From positions 62,001 through 126,000 of the forward strand of contig VSDH01000005.1 of the NCBI GenBank assembly GCA_008636105.1: a stretch of DNA of 64,000 bases. Reading direction: 5' to 3'. Positions 1-8,507 of this stretch are shown here, piece by piece. Source of the stretch: Candidatus Scalindua sediminis. GTDB lineage: Bacteria; Planctomycetota; Brocadiia; Brocadiales; Scalinduaceae. The translations under genes were made by a program, and so were the position numbers. The notes under the pieces are model-generated. The model saw nothing but the letters and a program-made list of their open reading frames with translations. It did no database searches and was not told where the DNA came from. The first letter of the stretch is position 1. Every line of letters begins with the position of its first letter.

Positions 1-1
1 A

Positions 2-814
2 ATTATTGCTGATGGGGCAAAGGGTTTTGTTAAGTGGATTGCTCAAAAACTAACTATTTTGATGCGATGGGCATATCATTCAGTAGACTTAATGGTAGAC
101 ATCGGAGAGTGTATGAAAAAAAGTTTGAATACTTACCACCATAATGCTCATTCTGCTACGCTTGTACCCTGGGCATTAGTTGAGTTAGATTCTATACAGA
201 AACCTGATGATGTTACACGTTACGAATTGTTTAATGACGCAAAGTTAGCATTACTATATTCAGGAAACATGGGAAAGGCACATGATTTTTCGCTTATCCT
301 GCAACTTGCGAGAAGACTTTACAGAGAAGATCCCAAAATTGTATTCTGTTTTGCATGTCGAGGGAATAGATTTAGAGAATTGGCCAAGGCAGTTAGGCCA
401 GATGATTACAACATACGTTTTGCACCATTTGCCAAAGAACATGAGATATCAAAAAGACTTATTTCTGCTGATATTCACTTATTAAGTTTACGACCGGAAT
501 GGGAGGGCATAGTTGTTCCATCCAAATTTTTTGGTTCTTTAGCTGTAGGAAGACCAGTTCTTTATACAGGGCCGGAAGGTTCTGCTATTTACAAATGGAT
601 ACAAGAGTTTAATATTGGTATGGTCTTAAATCAGGACAATATGGAAGATGTTGTTAGCGAATTATTGAATATAGCGAAGCAACCTGATAAAATGAGAGTT
701 TGGCAGGAAAATGCATTTCAAGCTTATAAATATTTTTCTAAGACATACGTTGTTAATCAATGGGATAAGCTTTTACAAGATTTGATGAAGAACAAGGAAG
801 TTGTTTTAAGCTAA
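2..814 (+). CDS. Glycosyltransferase family 4, WcaI-like (5' end outside window)
   Basis: The reading frame is open to the left edge, so the N-terminal acceptor domain is missing and what is seen is the C-terminal Rossmann half of a GT-B fold enzyme. Visible signs are the YSGNMGKAHDF strand-turn that opens the second domain, and the nucleotide-sugar binding stretch around LLSLRPEWEGIVVPSKFFGSL with the following GRPVLY, typical of WcaI/WbuB-type colanic-acid and exopolysaccharide glycosyltransferases. It would transfer a sugar from an NDP-sugar to a lipid-linked or surface glycan at the inner face of the membrane. The family assignment is good, the sugar unknown. The start is outside the window; the ATG at 62 is internal. 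The next gene is on the opposite strand and convergent. Confidence 0.75.
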   Translation: MIADGAKGFVKWIAQKLTILMRWAYHSVDLMVDIGECMKKSLNTYHHNAHSATLVPWALVELDSIQKPDDVTRYELFNDAKLALLYSGNMGKAHDFSLILQLARRLYREDPKIVFCFACRGNRFRELAKAVRPDDYNIRFAPFAKEHEISKRLISADIHLLSLRPEWEGIVVPSKFFGSLAVGRPVLYTGPEGSAIYKWIQEFNIGMVLNQDNMEDVVSELLNIAKQPDKMRVWQENAFQAYKYFSKTYVVNQWDKLLQDLMKNKEVVLS

Positions 815-1027
815 ATTTCCGAGAACCTTTTGGACATTTCCCATTGATTTTAATATATGCAACTTGCAGTAAACCCCGTTGGGAATTCCCGCCCGGATGA
901 ATCCCTGGTCGACAGGAATGGCAGGTGGGGACGGGTGTGCATGGAACATTAACTCCGTGGGAAAAGGATATCCGCCGTACAAGTACTGCGGAAGGGGGGG
1001 GCGAATGCACTGGACATTCCTGCGGGT

Positions 1028-2878
1028 TCAGCAGGCCTTTACATAATGTCTTGACCTTGCACAGGCACCGCAGTCCGGACAACCCGTAACAAAGCAGTCA
1101 GGTGTATACTTTTGCTCAAAGGCCCTTTTCCTTTCATCTATTAGAAATTGCTTCATAGTACCACTGCTGATATGATCCCAGGGAAGGTTTTCATCTTCAT
1201 TTCTGTTTCTAAATAAGTAAAACTGCTCATCTATGCCTGTTCTTTTAAAGGCACCACTCCATTTGTGATAATCAAAATATTCATCCCATGCATCGAACTT
1301 GCAGCCACCTCGCCATGCCTCCAGGATTACGCTTCCCAGCCTTCTATCTCCCCGTGCAAATATACCTTCCAGTATACTCCTCTCAGGTTTATGGAACTTA
1401 ATGCGAATATTTCTACGCCTTATCTTGCTCATTACTGTTCGCTTAATATCATTGATCCTCTCTAATGTAACCATTGGTTCCCATTGGAACGGGGTATGAG
1501 CCTTGGGCACAAAAGGAGCGATAGCTACATTCACATTACCATACGAACCCTTAACCTCTTTCCTGAGACTTGAAACCTTATAAGCTAAGTCTGCTATCTC
1601 TTCAACATCATCATCTGTCTCTGTAGGAAGCCCAACCATAAAGTATAACTTAACGAGATTCCATCCCTCCTTGTATGCTTCTCTAACTCCATCAAAGAGG
1701 TCTTCGTTAGATATATCTTTATTAATTACCTTTCTAAGTCTTGTGGTTGCAGCCTCAGGTGCTAATGTTAAACTAGATTTGCGTACGGTATTTAGATGAG
1801 AAGGAAAATTAGCTAACTGATCTGAGATTCTCAGGGAAGGAAATGATATATTTACGTTATTTTTGTTGAAGATTACTCCCATACGCCTCATCAGCTCTTC
1901 AAGATGAGGATAATCACTTATGGATAGGGCTCCAAGAGATATTTCTTCATGTCCCGTATTAAGATAACAGTCTTCAGCCAGCTTTAAGTTTGTATCTACA
2001 GAACGGATTCTATTTGGACGTTTTGTCATACCGGCCTGACAAAACCTGCATCCCTGGGTACAACCTCGCATAACTTCAACGGATATGCGGTCGTGTATGG
2101 TCTTCACAAATGGCACAACCAGATTTTCTGGGAAATAAGTCTTGTCAAGATTGCTGACTGATGCGCCACGTACGACTGAAGGAACTCCTGCCATTTTGGG
2201 TTCAACTCTCTTTATAATTCCGTCAGAGTTATAAGTTACGTGATAAAGAGAAGGCGCATAAAGATTGTTTAGGTCTTTGACAAGTTCAATAATCCTTTCT
2301 TTTCTCGACAATCTTTTCGTTTGTTTGATTGCCTTAAAACACTCGATAAACTGGGGTAACTTATCTTCTCCATCACCTACAAAGAATATATCTATAAAGT
2401 CAGACATTGGTTCAGGAGTAAACGCTAATGGACCACCTGCGATGATTAAGGGATCTTCTTCTGTTCTTTCTTGTCTTCTTAATGGTATCTTTGCAAGGTC
2501 GAGCATGTTGAGCACATTTGTGTACAACATCTCATACTGGAGTGAAAAGCCAACAATATCGAAGTTCTTCAAAGGCTTAAATGTTTCCAGGGAATATAAT
2601 GGGATATTGTGACTTCTTAATGCATCTTCCATGTCCGGCCATGGAGCAAATACTCTTTCACAAGCTGTATCATCACGCTCGTTCAAAAGACCGTATATAA
2701 TTTGCATACCCAGGTGAGACATTCCAATTGCATAAGTGTCAGGAAAGGCCAATGCAAATGTAACAGCCACATCACCATTTTTCTTCGTAACGGAATTCCA
2801 TTCTCCGCCTATGTACTGTCCAGGTGTTTCTACAAAAGATAATATTTTATCTTCAATATAATTCCGAATATCATTCAT
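1028..2878 (-). CDS. B12-binding-type radical SAM protein (TIGR03960-like)
   Basis: A 616-residue protein with an N-terminal Rossmann-like B12-binding-type region (about residues 20-190, with GMSHLGMQIIYG and the later GGPLAFTPEP), then a radical SAM barrel carrying the CxxxCxxC cluster motif in RGCTQGCRFCQAG. The C-terminus holds a further cysteine cluster (CFVTGCPDCGACA) that could bind an extra metal or Fe-S centre. Length and motif order match the uncharacterised family TIGR03960, whose members often sit near a DUF2344 protein and RNase G/E; neither is next to it here. It is the last gene of the minus-strand cell-shape block and its start overlaps the rodA stop by 8 bp, so it is probably co-transcribed with rodA. 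Its substrate is unknown. Confidence 0.8.
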   Translation of the reverse strand: MNDIRNYIEDKILSFVETPGQYIGGEWNSVTKKNGDVAVTFALAFPDTYAIGMSHLGMQIIYGLLNERDDTACERVFAPWPDMEDALRSHNIPLYSLETFKPLKNFDIVGFSLQYEMLYTNVLNMLDLAKIPLRRQERTEEDPLIIAGGPLAFTPEPMSDFIDIFFVGDGEDKLPQFIECFKAIKQTKRLSRKERIIELVKDLNNLYAPSLYHVTYNSDGIIKRVEPKMAGVPSVVRGASVSNLDKTYFPENLVVPFVKTIHDRISVEVMRGCTQGCRFCQAGMTKRPNRIRSVDTNLKLAEDCYLNTGHEEISLGALSISDYPHLEELMRRMGVIFNKNNVNISFPSLRISDQLANFPSHLNTVRKSSLTLAPEAATTRLRKVINKDISNEDLFDGVREAYKEGWNLVKLYFMVGLPTETDDDVEEIADLAYKVSSLRKEVKGSYGNVNVAIAPFVPKAHTPFQWEPMVTLERINDIKRTVMSKIRRRNIRIKFHKPERSILEGIFARGDRRLGSVILEAWRGGCKFDAWDEYFDYHKWSGAFKRTGIDEQFYLFRNRNEDENLPWDHISSGTMKQFLIDERKRAFEQKYTPDCFVTGCPDCGACARSRHYVKAC

Positions 2879-3974
2879 GGAAAGCTTGCTTTGACCAGAC
2901 TTCTCTGGTTCTCAACCTTACATTCAAAATAAATGATAATGCTATGAAAGATGATAGTAAAGAGGAACCTCCATAGCTAATAAAAGGCAACGTTAAGCCC
3001 GTAATTGGGGCAAGTCCTATTGTCATAGCAACATTTATAAATATTTGTGTGGCGAACATAGCTGTAAAACCTGTTACTATTAGTCTGCCATAAGCTTCTC
3101 TGGTTTTTAGGGCAATACCTATACTACATGCAAGAAAAAGCACATAAAGACAAAGGATTGCACAACTCCTAAGGAAACCCCATTCTTCTGCTATGACTGA
3201 AAAAATAAAATCTGTATGTCCTTGAGGGAGGAAATGAAGTTGACTTTGTACACCAGTACCCCATCCACTCCCATAAACCCCTCCAGAACCAATTGCTATT
3301 AATGATTGTATCTTATGATAACCCGCGCCAAGCTCGCTCAATTTTTCAGGCCAGAATAAACCTATTATTCTCGCCTTCTGATAGCTCTTAAGTACAAAAA
3401 ACCAGAAAAGAGGCATCGAGGCTATACCAATAGTTATGATAGAAAAAATATATTTAAGCCTGGCACCGGCAATATATATAATTGTAAAGAGAATAGGCAA
3501 TAGGGTTAAGCTAGTACCTAAATCCGGTTGTTTAATAATTAAAACCATTGGGATGATAGTCAAAAATAAAGGTATAATAATATTACTAATTTTAGAAACA
3601 TTATCTTTGTACATAAAATATCTTGAAAGTGCCAGGATAAGGGCTATTTTCATAAATTCAGAAGGTTGTATAGTAAGAGGACCCAAAATTAACCACCTTT
3701 GTGCACCATATACTGTTTTGCCAAACAATAAAACTAAAAGCAAACCAATGATCATTATTGAGTAAATAATGTACGAGAACCTAGCAATCAAATAATAATC
3801 AAATATTAAAAAAATAAAACACGCTCCCATCCCTATGCCAATCCAAATTATTTGCTTATAAGCGAACTGCTCTGACGACGCGCTCCACACAAAGAAAAAA
3901 CTTAAAGTTGAAAAGAGACAAACTATCAGAAGCAGTGCCCAATCAAACTTTTTTAAATCAACTGACCTAGGCAT
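2871..3974 (-). CDS. rodA: RodA, SEDS-family peptidoglycan polymerase
   Basis: A 367-residue, strongly hydrophobic protein with about ten membrane segments and the SEDS signatures: QPSEFMKIALIL, KQPDLGTSL and the long periplasmic loop with GSGGVYGSGWGTG followed by FLPQGHTDFIFSVIAEEWGF. The C-terminal PFISYGGSSLLSSF is also diagnostic. RodA polymerises lipid II into glycan strands and works with the class B transpeptidase PBP2, which is encoded just upstream (mrdA, 54-bp gap). Length is usual for RodA. Being beside mreBCD and mrdA makes it the elongasome copy (RodA) rather than FtsW. It shows that this organism makes peptidoglycan by rod-type elongation. Confidence 0.93.
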   Translation of the reverse strand: MPRSVDLKKFDWALLLIVCLFSTLSFFFVWSASSEQFAYKQIIWIGIGMGACFIFLIFDYYLIARFSYIIYSIMIIGLLLVLLFGKTVYGAQRWLILGPLTIQPSEFMKIALILALSRYFMYKDNVSKISNIIIPLFLTIIPMVLIIKQPDLGTSLTLLPILFTIIYIAGARLKYIFSIITIGIASMPLFWFFVLKSYQKARIIGLFWPEKLSELGAGYHKIQSLIAIGSGGVYGSGWGTGVQSQLHFLPQGHTDFIFSVIAEEWGFLRSCAILCLYVLFLACSIGIALKTREAYGRLIVTGFTAMFATQIFINVAMTIGLAPITGLTLPFISYGGSSLLSSFIALSFILNVRLRTREVWSKQAFHE

Positions 3975-4028
3975 GTAAATTAGTTCCTTTCAGCTGCTAA
4001 TTTATCCTTTTAAACTGTCCGTGAACTA

Positions 4029-5939
4029 CTAAATCTCAAGTTCAGATAGAAGTTTGAGAATAACTGGTCCAGCTTCACTGGCACCATGACCCTCGGTATA
4101 CTCTATTACGGCAGCAAAGCAATACTTTGGGTTTTCAAATGGAACATACCCGGAAAACCATGCATGGTTTTTATCTTCATGCACCGTTTGTGCGGTTCCT
4201 GTCTTTCCTGCCACACGAAATTTTTTTAAACCGATACGCCTTCCGGTACCTGCTTCCACCACTTTTCGTAATGAACGTCTAACGATATCGAGGTTTTTTG
4301 CTGATATACCTATTCTTTCTGTAGGCTTAAGATTATTGTTTAGTAACACATTACCCTTGTAATCCGTTATCTTTTGAAGAATATGTGGTTTGATGTACCA
4401 GCCACCATTTGCAATAATGGCCATTATCCTGGCAAACTGTATGGGTGTAACCAACAGTGCTCCCTGACCGATTGATAAATTCAAGGTTTCATACATAGCC
4501 CTGGATTTTGGTATATTTCCCTTTTTTTCATAAGGAAGTTCAATACCTGTAACACTTCCCAGGCCAAATTTTCTAGCCCACTCTTTTAATAAAGGGCCAC
4601 CTAACCTTTTTGCTGTTTCAAAGAAAAAGACGTTGCATGAATATTGTATACCTTCCTCGACGTTCATTAAACCATGACCATGCTTAGAATGGCATCGAAA
4701 TATACCTGTTCCCAATCTTATTGATCCGTAGCACGTAAAGTGGGTCCTTTCATTTATTTTATTTTCTTGCAGTGCGGCAAGAGCTGTAACTACCTTGAAA
4801 GTTGATCCTGGAGGTAGTGTACTCTGAATAGGGCGATGGAGAAAAGGTTTATCAGGATTCTTGATATGAGTCTCAAAGTCTTTACTCAAGGTGTTTATGT
4901 TATATCTAGGGGAGGTTGCCATCGCAATAATTTCACCATTCCATGGATCCATCAACACAACTGAGCCATTCTTCCCGTCAAGGGCCTTTTCTGCAATCCT
5001 TTGTATCCTGCTGTCAATGGTTAAAAAAATACCATTTCCAGGTATGGGAGGTTTTTCCAAAATGATTTTGTTAACCACGAGATTGTCAAGTGTTATTTCT
5101 TCAAATCTCTCGCCGGGTATACCCATTAGTCTGGAGTTATATACCTCTTCAATACCACTTTTTCCAACTAAGGTATCCGTTAAAAGTGCTTTATAAATAA
5201 AATAATCTGATTCAAATTTACTATCTTTCCCCAGACTATCAAACCATCTTTTCTTGAAATTATGACTATCTGTTTCTTTTTCGTCCAATTTACCGACATA
5301 GCCGATTATGTGAGGTGCTGAATCACCCTGTGAGTACCATCTTACGGGTTTTGTAGTTACACGTATGTCCGGTTGAAAAGACTTGTCAGTCTCGATTCTT
5401 GCAACACTTTCCCATGGTATATCTGTCGCTATTGAATACGGAATTGTTTCCTCCTTGATATGTATCTTCTTTTTGTTTCTTCTTTCAACTGCATCTTTAA
5501 TTTTTTCTACTCTTTCCACAATCTGTGCGGCTCTTTCGAAGATATCTGCATATGAAACTTCAAGATATTTGCATATTTTTCCTATCCACAGCGTATTATC
5601 GACATGACATTCTTTGCATAATCCTTGAGTAATTTCCTGATTACGGACTTTTGATAGTTTAGGTAATATATTGCTTTTAAAGCATAAGTAAGCGTTATGT
5701 AGCTTCTTATATGAAACCGTAAGTTCAAAAGAATGTTTATCTGCAGCTAACATCAAACCATTTCTGTCATATATAGTTCCTCTCAGTGTATCTATACCAA
5801 TAGTCCTTATTCTTCTACTATCAGATATGCCACTATACTTTCCACCTTCAATTATCTGGATATAAAACAATCTGCAAAAAATTACGACGAAAAGAATTAA
5901 TACTATCCCAAAAAATATCTTTAAACGTTTTTTGTTCAT
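4029..5939 (-). CDS. mrdA: Penicillin-binding protein 2 (class B transpeptidase)
   Basis: A 636-residue bitopic membrane protein: a signal-anchor at residues 7-27, a dimerisation/pedestal region beginning with RGTIYDRNG, and a C-terminal transpeptidase domain with all three active-site motifs: S379-T-F-K382, S434-C-N436 and K579-T-G581. It cross-links peptidoglycan stem peptides in the elongasome with RodA. Odd feature: the pedestal contains C108-K-E-C-H112, a textbook c-type-heme CxxCH motif, within an insertion of about 100 residues rich in charge that is not typical of PBP2. Whether it binds heme or zinc, or is chance, cannot be told from sequence. The gene's ATG abuts mreD (shared base at 5939), supporting co-translation. 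Confidence 0.92.
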   Translation of the reverse strand: MNKKRLKIFFGIVLILFVVIFCRLFYIQIIEGGKYSGISDSRRIRTIGIDTLRGTIYDRNGLMLAADKHSFELTVSYKKLHNAYLCFKSNILPKLSKVRNQEITQGLCKECHVDNTLWIGKICKYLEVSYADIFERAAQIVERVEKIKDAVERRNKKKIHIKEETIPYSIATDIPWESVARIETDKSFQPDIRVTTKPVRWYSQGDSAPHIIGYVGKLDEKETDSHNFKKRWFDSLGKDSKFESDYFIYKALLTDTLVGKSGIEEVYNSRLMGIPGERFEEITLDNLVVNKIILEKPPIPGNGIFLTIDSRIQRIAEKALDGKNGSVVLMDPWNGEIIAMATSPRYNINTLSKDFETHIKNPDKPFLHRPIQSTLPPGSTFKVVTALAALQENKINERTHFTCYGSIRLGTGIFRCHSKHGHGLMNVEEGIQYSCNVFFFETAKRLGGPLLKEWARKFGLGSVTGIELPYEKKGNIPKSRAMYETLNLSIGQGALLVTPIQFARIMAIIANGGWYIKPHILQKITDYKGNVLLNNNLKPTERIGISAKNLDIVRRSLRKVVEAGTGRRIGLKKFRVAGKTGTAQTVHEDKNHAWFSGYVPFENPKYCFAAVIEYTEGHGASEAGPVILKLLSELEI

Positions 5940-6439
5940 TATCTTCTATCTATCGATGAGAGCCTCAAGGACGAGTAAAGCCTGTTTAATAGCAAGAATA
6001 CAGGAATAGCAATTATCGAATTATAAACTGCAATTACTGGACATTTCCATATCATAGCTAATAAATTTGACGAGCTTAACAATACTGACAATGTAATAAG
6101 ATAAATTAAATTATATATTATTGAAATTATAAATGTAACCATAATTTGTGTTATCAAATGCCTTCTAAAAATATTACCCCTAATTACTGAAATAAGGTAT
6201 CCTAAAATAACAAAAATAACGGTAATTAAACCAAAAGGACCCGCAGAAAAAAAATCTTTGGTAAGACCTATTGCCCAATTTGCATGAAATGTTTGTTTGG
6301 GGTCAGAGTTCAAATAATGATAAACGAGGAAAACTATAAAGAGATCAGGTTGAGTGCCCAGGACGCTTATGTGGGGTACTAGGGTTGTTTGAATTAGTGT
6401 TATGCATAAGGTAATGCTTATTATTATAATCCATGGCAT
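5939..6439 (-). CDS. mreD: Rod shape-determining protein MreD
   Basis: A 166-residue integral membrane protein with about five hydrophobic segments and little other sequence information, the usual size for MreD. Identification rests on position between mreC and mrdA in the classical order mreB-mreC-mreD-mrdA-rodA and on the N-terminal TTLVPHISVLGTQPDLFIVFLVY, which fits the MreD family (TIGR03426-like). It is thought to bridge MreC and the PBP2/RodA complex in the membrane. A 90-bp gap separates it from mreC; it overlaps mrdA by one base. Confidence 0.82.
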   Translation of the reverse strand: MPWIIIISITLCITLIQTTLVPHISVLGTQPDLFIVFLVYHYLNSDPKQTFHANWAIGLTKDFFSAGPFGLITVIFVILGYLISVIRGNIFRRHLITQIMVTFIISIIYNLIYLITLSVLLSSSNLLAMIWKCPVIAVYNSIIAIPVFLLLNRLYSSLRLSSIDRR

Positions 6440-6529
6440 GAGGATATTTTATATTTTCAAGACAATGTCTATGGCTGGTCAAACTCAACAGAATTTTGAG
6501 TGGCCATCGATGTTTTTAAACCGATGTAT

Positions 6530-7405
6530 TCAGTTATGAATCTTTTGTACTTTGCTTTTTTTAATTACTGATACATACTCTATTTTTAAAAAATCAATTC
6601 TTGGTTTAAGGTTGATATCCTTAAAAAGTTTTGCACCGCTATCTTTAACCTCAACAATATCGCCAATGTATATAGATTTTGGAAATAAGCCGCCAATACC
6701 AGACGAAATTATTTTGTTACCTTCCTTAATCTCTGCATGTCTAGATATGTATTTTACTACGCACGTATCATCATTGCCAGTTCCTTGAACTATTCCTTGT
6801 GTTCTTGATTCAAGAAATCGTGAGGGAACACTTGATGCGGGATCAGTAATCAAAATGACCCTACTAGACGAATTCCCAACAGCTGAGATTCGACCCACCA
6901 GGGCACTTCCGAAAACTACTGTATCATCAACCGAAATTCCTTGTTTCCTTCCGATATTAATTAAAATGCTCTTTCTAAAGTTTGAAGTATCATATCCAAT
7001 GATGTCTGCAATTGATGGCTTTCCAATGCTATCTATATCCTTTCTAAGTTCTGATGCCGTTTTAAGTTTCTTGTTAAGCATGTTTATGGTATTTTGATGA
7101 TCGATTAGCTTATTCTGGAGAAGGAAAACCTCTTCTTCCAGCTTTTCTTCTTTATCAGCAGCTTTTATCATTAAAGCCATCTTTCTAAATCCATTTCTAA
7201 AATAGTTCACCGTTTTGGAAGTTATCTTTTGTACTGGAGCGAGCGGCGATGCAACTGTTAATTTGATATGATTTGAGATATTTTCCGGTATGGCCAAAAG
7301 GGAAACGGATACTGCGATAAGAATGTAGATTGAGAATCTTTTAAAAAATCTGCTAAAGTTACGTCCCAAGTTCCTTATCCCACAATACATCCCTGTATAA
7401 ATCAA
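6530..7405 (-). CDS. mreC: Rod shape-determining protein MreC
   Basis: A 291-residue bitopic protein: short cytoplasmic arginine-rich N-terminus, one membrane segment at about residues 25-42, a coiled coil at about 75-125 (KEEKLEEEVFLLQNKL onward), then the periplasmic beta-barrel domain with ADIIGYDTSNFRKSILINIGRKQGI and the DPASSVPSRF/GIVQGTG repeats typical of MreC. It links cytoplasmic MreB to PBP2. The annotated start lies 47 bp inside mreB. A second in-frame ATG at 7390 would shorten the overlap to 32 bp, and no start outside mreB leaves the full N-terminus, so an overlap is real. Confidence 0.9.
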   Translation of the reverse strand: MIYTGMYCGIRNLGRNFSRFFKRFSIYILIAVSVSLLAIPENISNHIKLTVASPLAPVQKITSKTVNYFRNGFRKMALMIKAADKEEKLEEEVFLLQNKLIDHQNTINMLNKKLKTASELRKDIDSIGKPSIADIIGYDTSNFRKSILINIGRKQGISVDDTVVFGSALVGRISAVGNSSSRVILITDPASSVPSRFLESRTQGIVQGTGNDDTCVVKYISRHAEIKEGNKIISSGIGGLFPKSIYIGDIVEVKDSGAKLFKDINLKPRIDFLKIEYVSVIKKSKVQKIHN

Positions 7406-8414
7406 GATCCTCTAAAAGAATACCCGTTCCTCTTGCAACAGCTGTTATAGGCTCATCTGCTATATTTACTGGAAGCCCTGTTTCTTCGGCAATTAATTTA
7501 TCCAGGCCTCTAAGCATTGCGCCACCACCAACCAAAAGCATACCCTTGGTTAACAGGTCAGAAGATAATTCCGGGGATGTATTTTCTAACGTTTTCTTTA
7601 CGGCATCAAGAATAGTATCTATTGTTGGACGAATCGCTTCTCTTATTTCTTCCGAAGTAACGGTTGAAGACCTTGGTAGCCCGGCCACGGCATCACGTCC
7701 TCTGACTTCTGCAGTTATTTCCTCTGCCAATGGGTAAGCTGAACCAATCTCAAACTTAATGTTTTCAGCAGTTCTATAGCCAATATCAAGACTGTAAGTA
7801 CGACGAATATATTGAATGATTGCCGTATCTAATGCATCACCAGCAACCCTCAGACTCTCATGTGTAAAAATATCTCCTAATGATATAACGGCTACTTCTG
7901 TGGTGCCTCCTCCGATGTCGACAACCATACTTGCAACTGGATCTCCAACAGGAAGACCTGCTCCAATCGCAGCAGCCTTGGGTTCGGATATTAAAAAAAC
8001 CTCTCTAGCACCTGCTCTTTCAGCGGAATTCACAACTGCACGTTTTTCTACTGCTGTAATTCCAGATGGAATAGCAATAACGACTCTTGGCCTTACCCCC
8101 CACTTTCTTTTATGAACCTTTAAAATAAAGTACTTTAGCATCGCCTCCGTAATGTCAAAATCTGCGATAACACCATTTTTCATCGGCCTGGTAACAGTAA
8201 TACTACTAGGGGCTTTTTCTAACATAGCTTTGGCGGTTTGCCCTACGGCGTTTCCATTTAGTAGAACTTGGTTTGTTCCAGGTTTTGTGGCTACTACAGA
8301 TGGTTCAAATAATACGATCCCTTCACCAGGAATACATACCAATGTATTTGCCGTTCCCAAATCAATGCCCATATCTGTAGAAGCCAGCCCTAAAAACCAG
8401 TCAAAGGGATGCAT
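7359..8414 (-). CDS. mreB: Rod shape-determining protein MreB, actin-like ATPase
   Basis: A 351-residue actin-fold ATPase with the phosphate-1 motif (GIDLGTANTLVCIPG), connect-1, the phosphate-2 motif VVDIGGGTTEVAVISLG and the adenosine motif LLVGGGAMLRGLDKLI. It forms membrane-bound filaments that orient cell-wall elongation. Length is typical. It starts the mreBCD-mrdA-rodA block; a clear -35/-10 pair lies 66-93 bp upstream, so it probably has its own promoter distinct from lnt. The 3' end runs 47 bp into mreC. Confidence 0.96.
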   Translation of the reverse strand: MHPFDWFLGLASTDMGIDLGTANTLVCIPGEGIVLFEPSVVATKPGTNQVLLNGNAVGQTAKAMLEKAPSSITVTRPMKNGVIADFDITEAMLKYFILKVHKRKWGVRPRVVIAIPSGITAVEKRAVVNSAERAGAREVFLISEPKAAAIGAGLPVGDPVASMVVDIGGGTTEVAVISLGDIFTHESLRVAGDALDTAIIQYIRRTYSLDIGYRTAENIKFEIGSAYPLAEEITAEVRGRDAVAGLPRSSTVTSEEIREAIRPTIDTILDAVKKTLENTSPELSSDLLTKGMLLVGGGAMLRGLDKLIAEETGLPVNIADEPITAVARGTGILLEDLDLYRDVLWDKELGT

Positions 8415-8479
8415 AATTTTTTTGTGAACCTCACTGAATTTTGAATATAAGCTACAATATTACATATATTTACGAAAGA

Positions 8480-8507
8480 ATTATACGGTTACCTATTTAA
8501 AAGTCAA
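8480..8507 (-). promoter_or_regulatory. Sigma-70-like promoter of the mreB operon
   Basis: Reading the minus strand, TTGACT (8507-8502) and a consensus TATAAT (8485-8480) are separated by 16 bp, 66 bp before the mreB ATG. The -35 box overlaps the lnt stop codon (8504-8506). Five of six and six of six consensus matches make this the best promoter in the window; it is predicted only. Confidence 0.65.

Noticed and set aside
753-1082. Open frame on the minus strand across the GC-rich gap
   Set aside because: It overlaps the ends of two well-supported genes, has many cysteines and prolines with no coding pattern, and arises from the GC-rich block.
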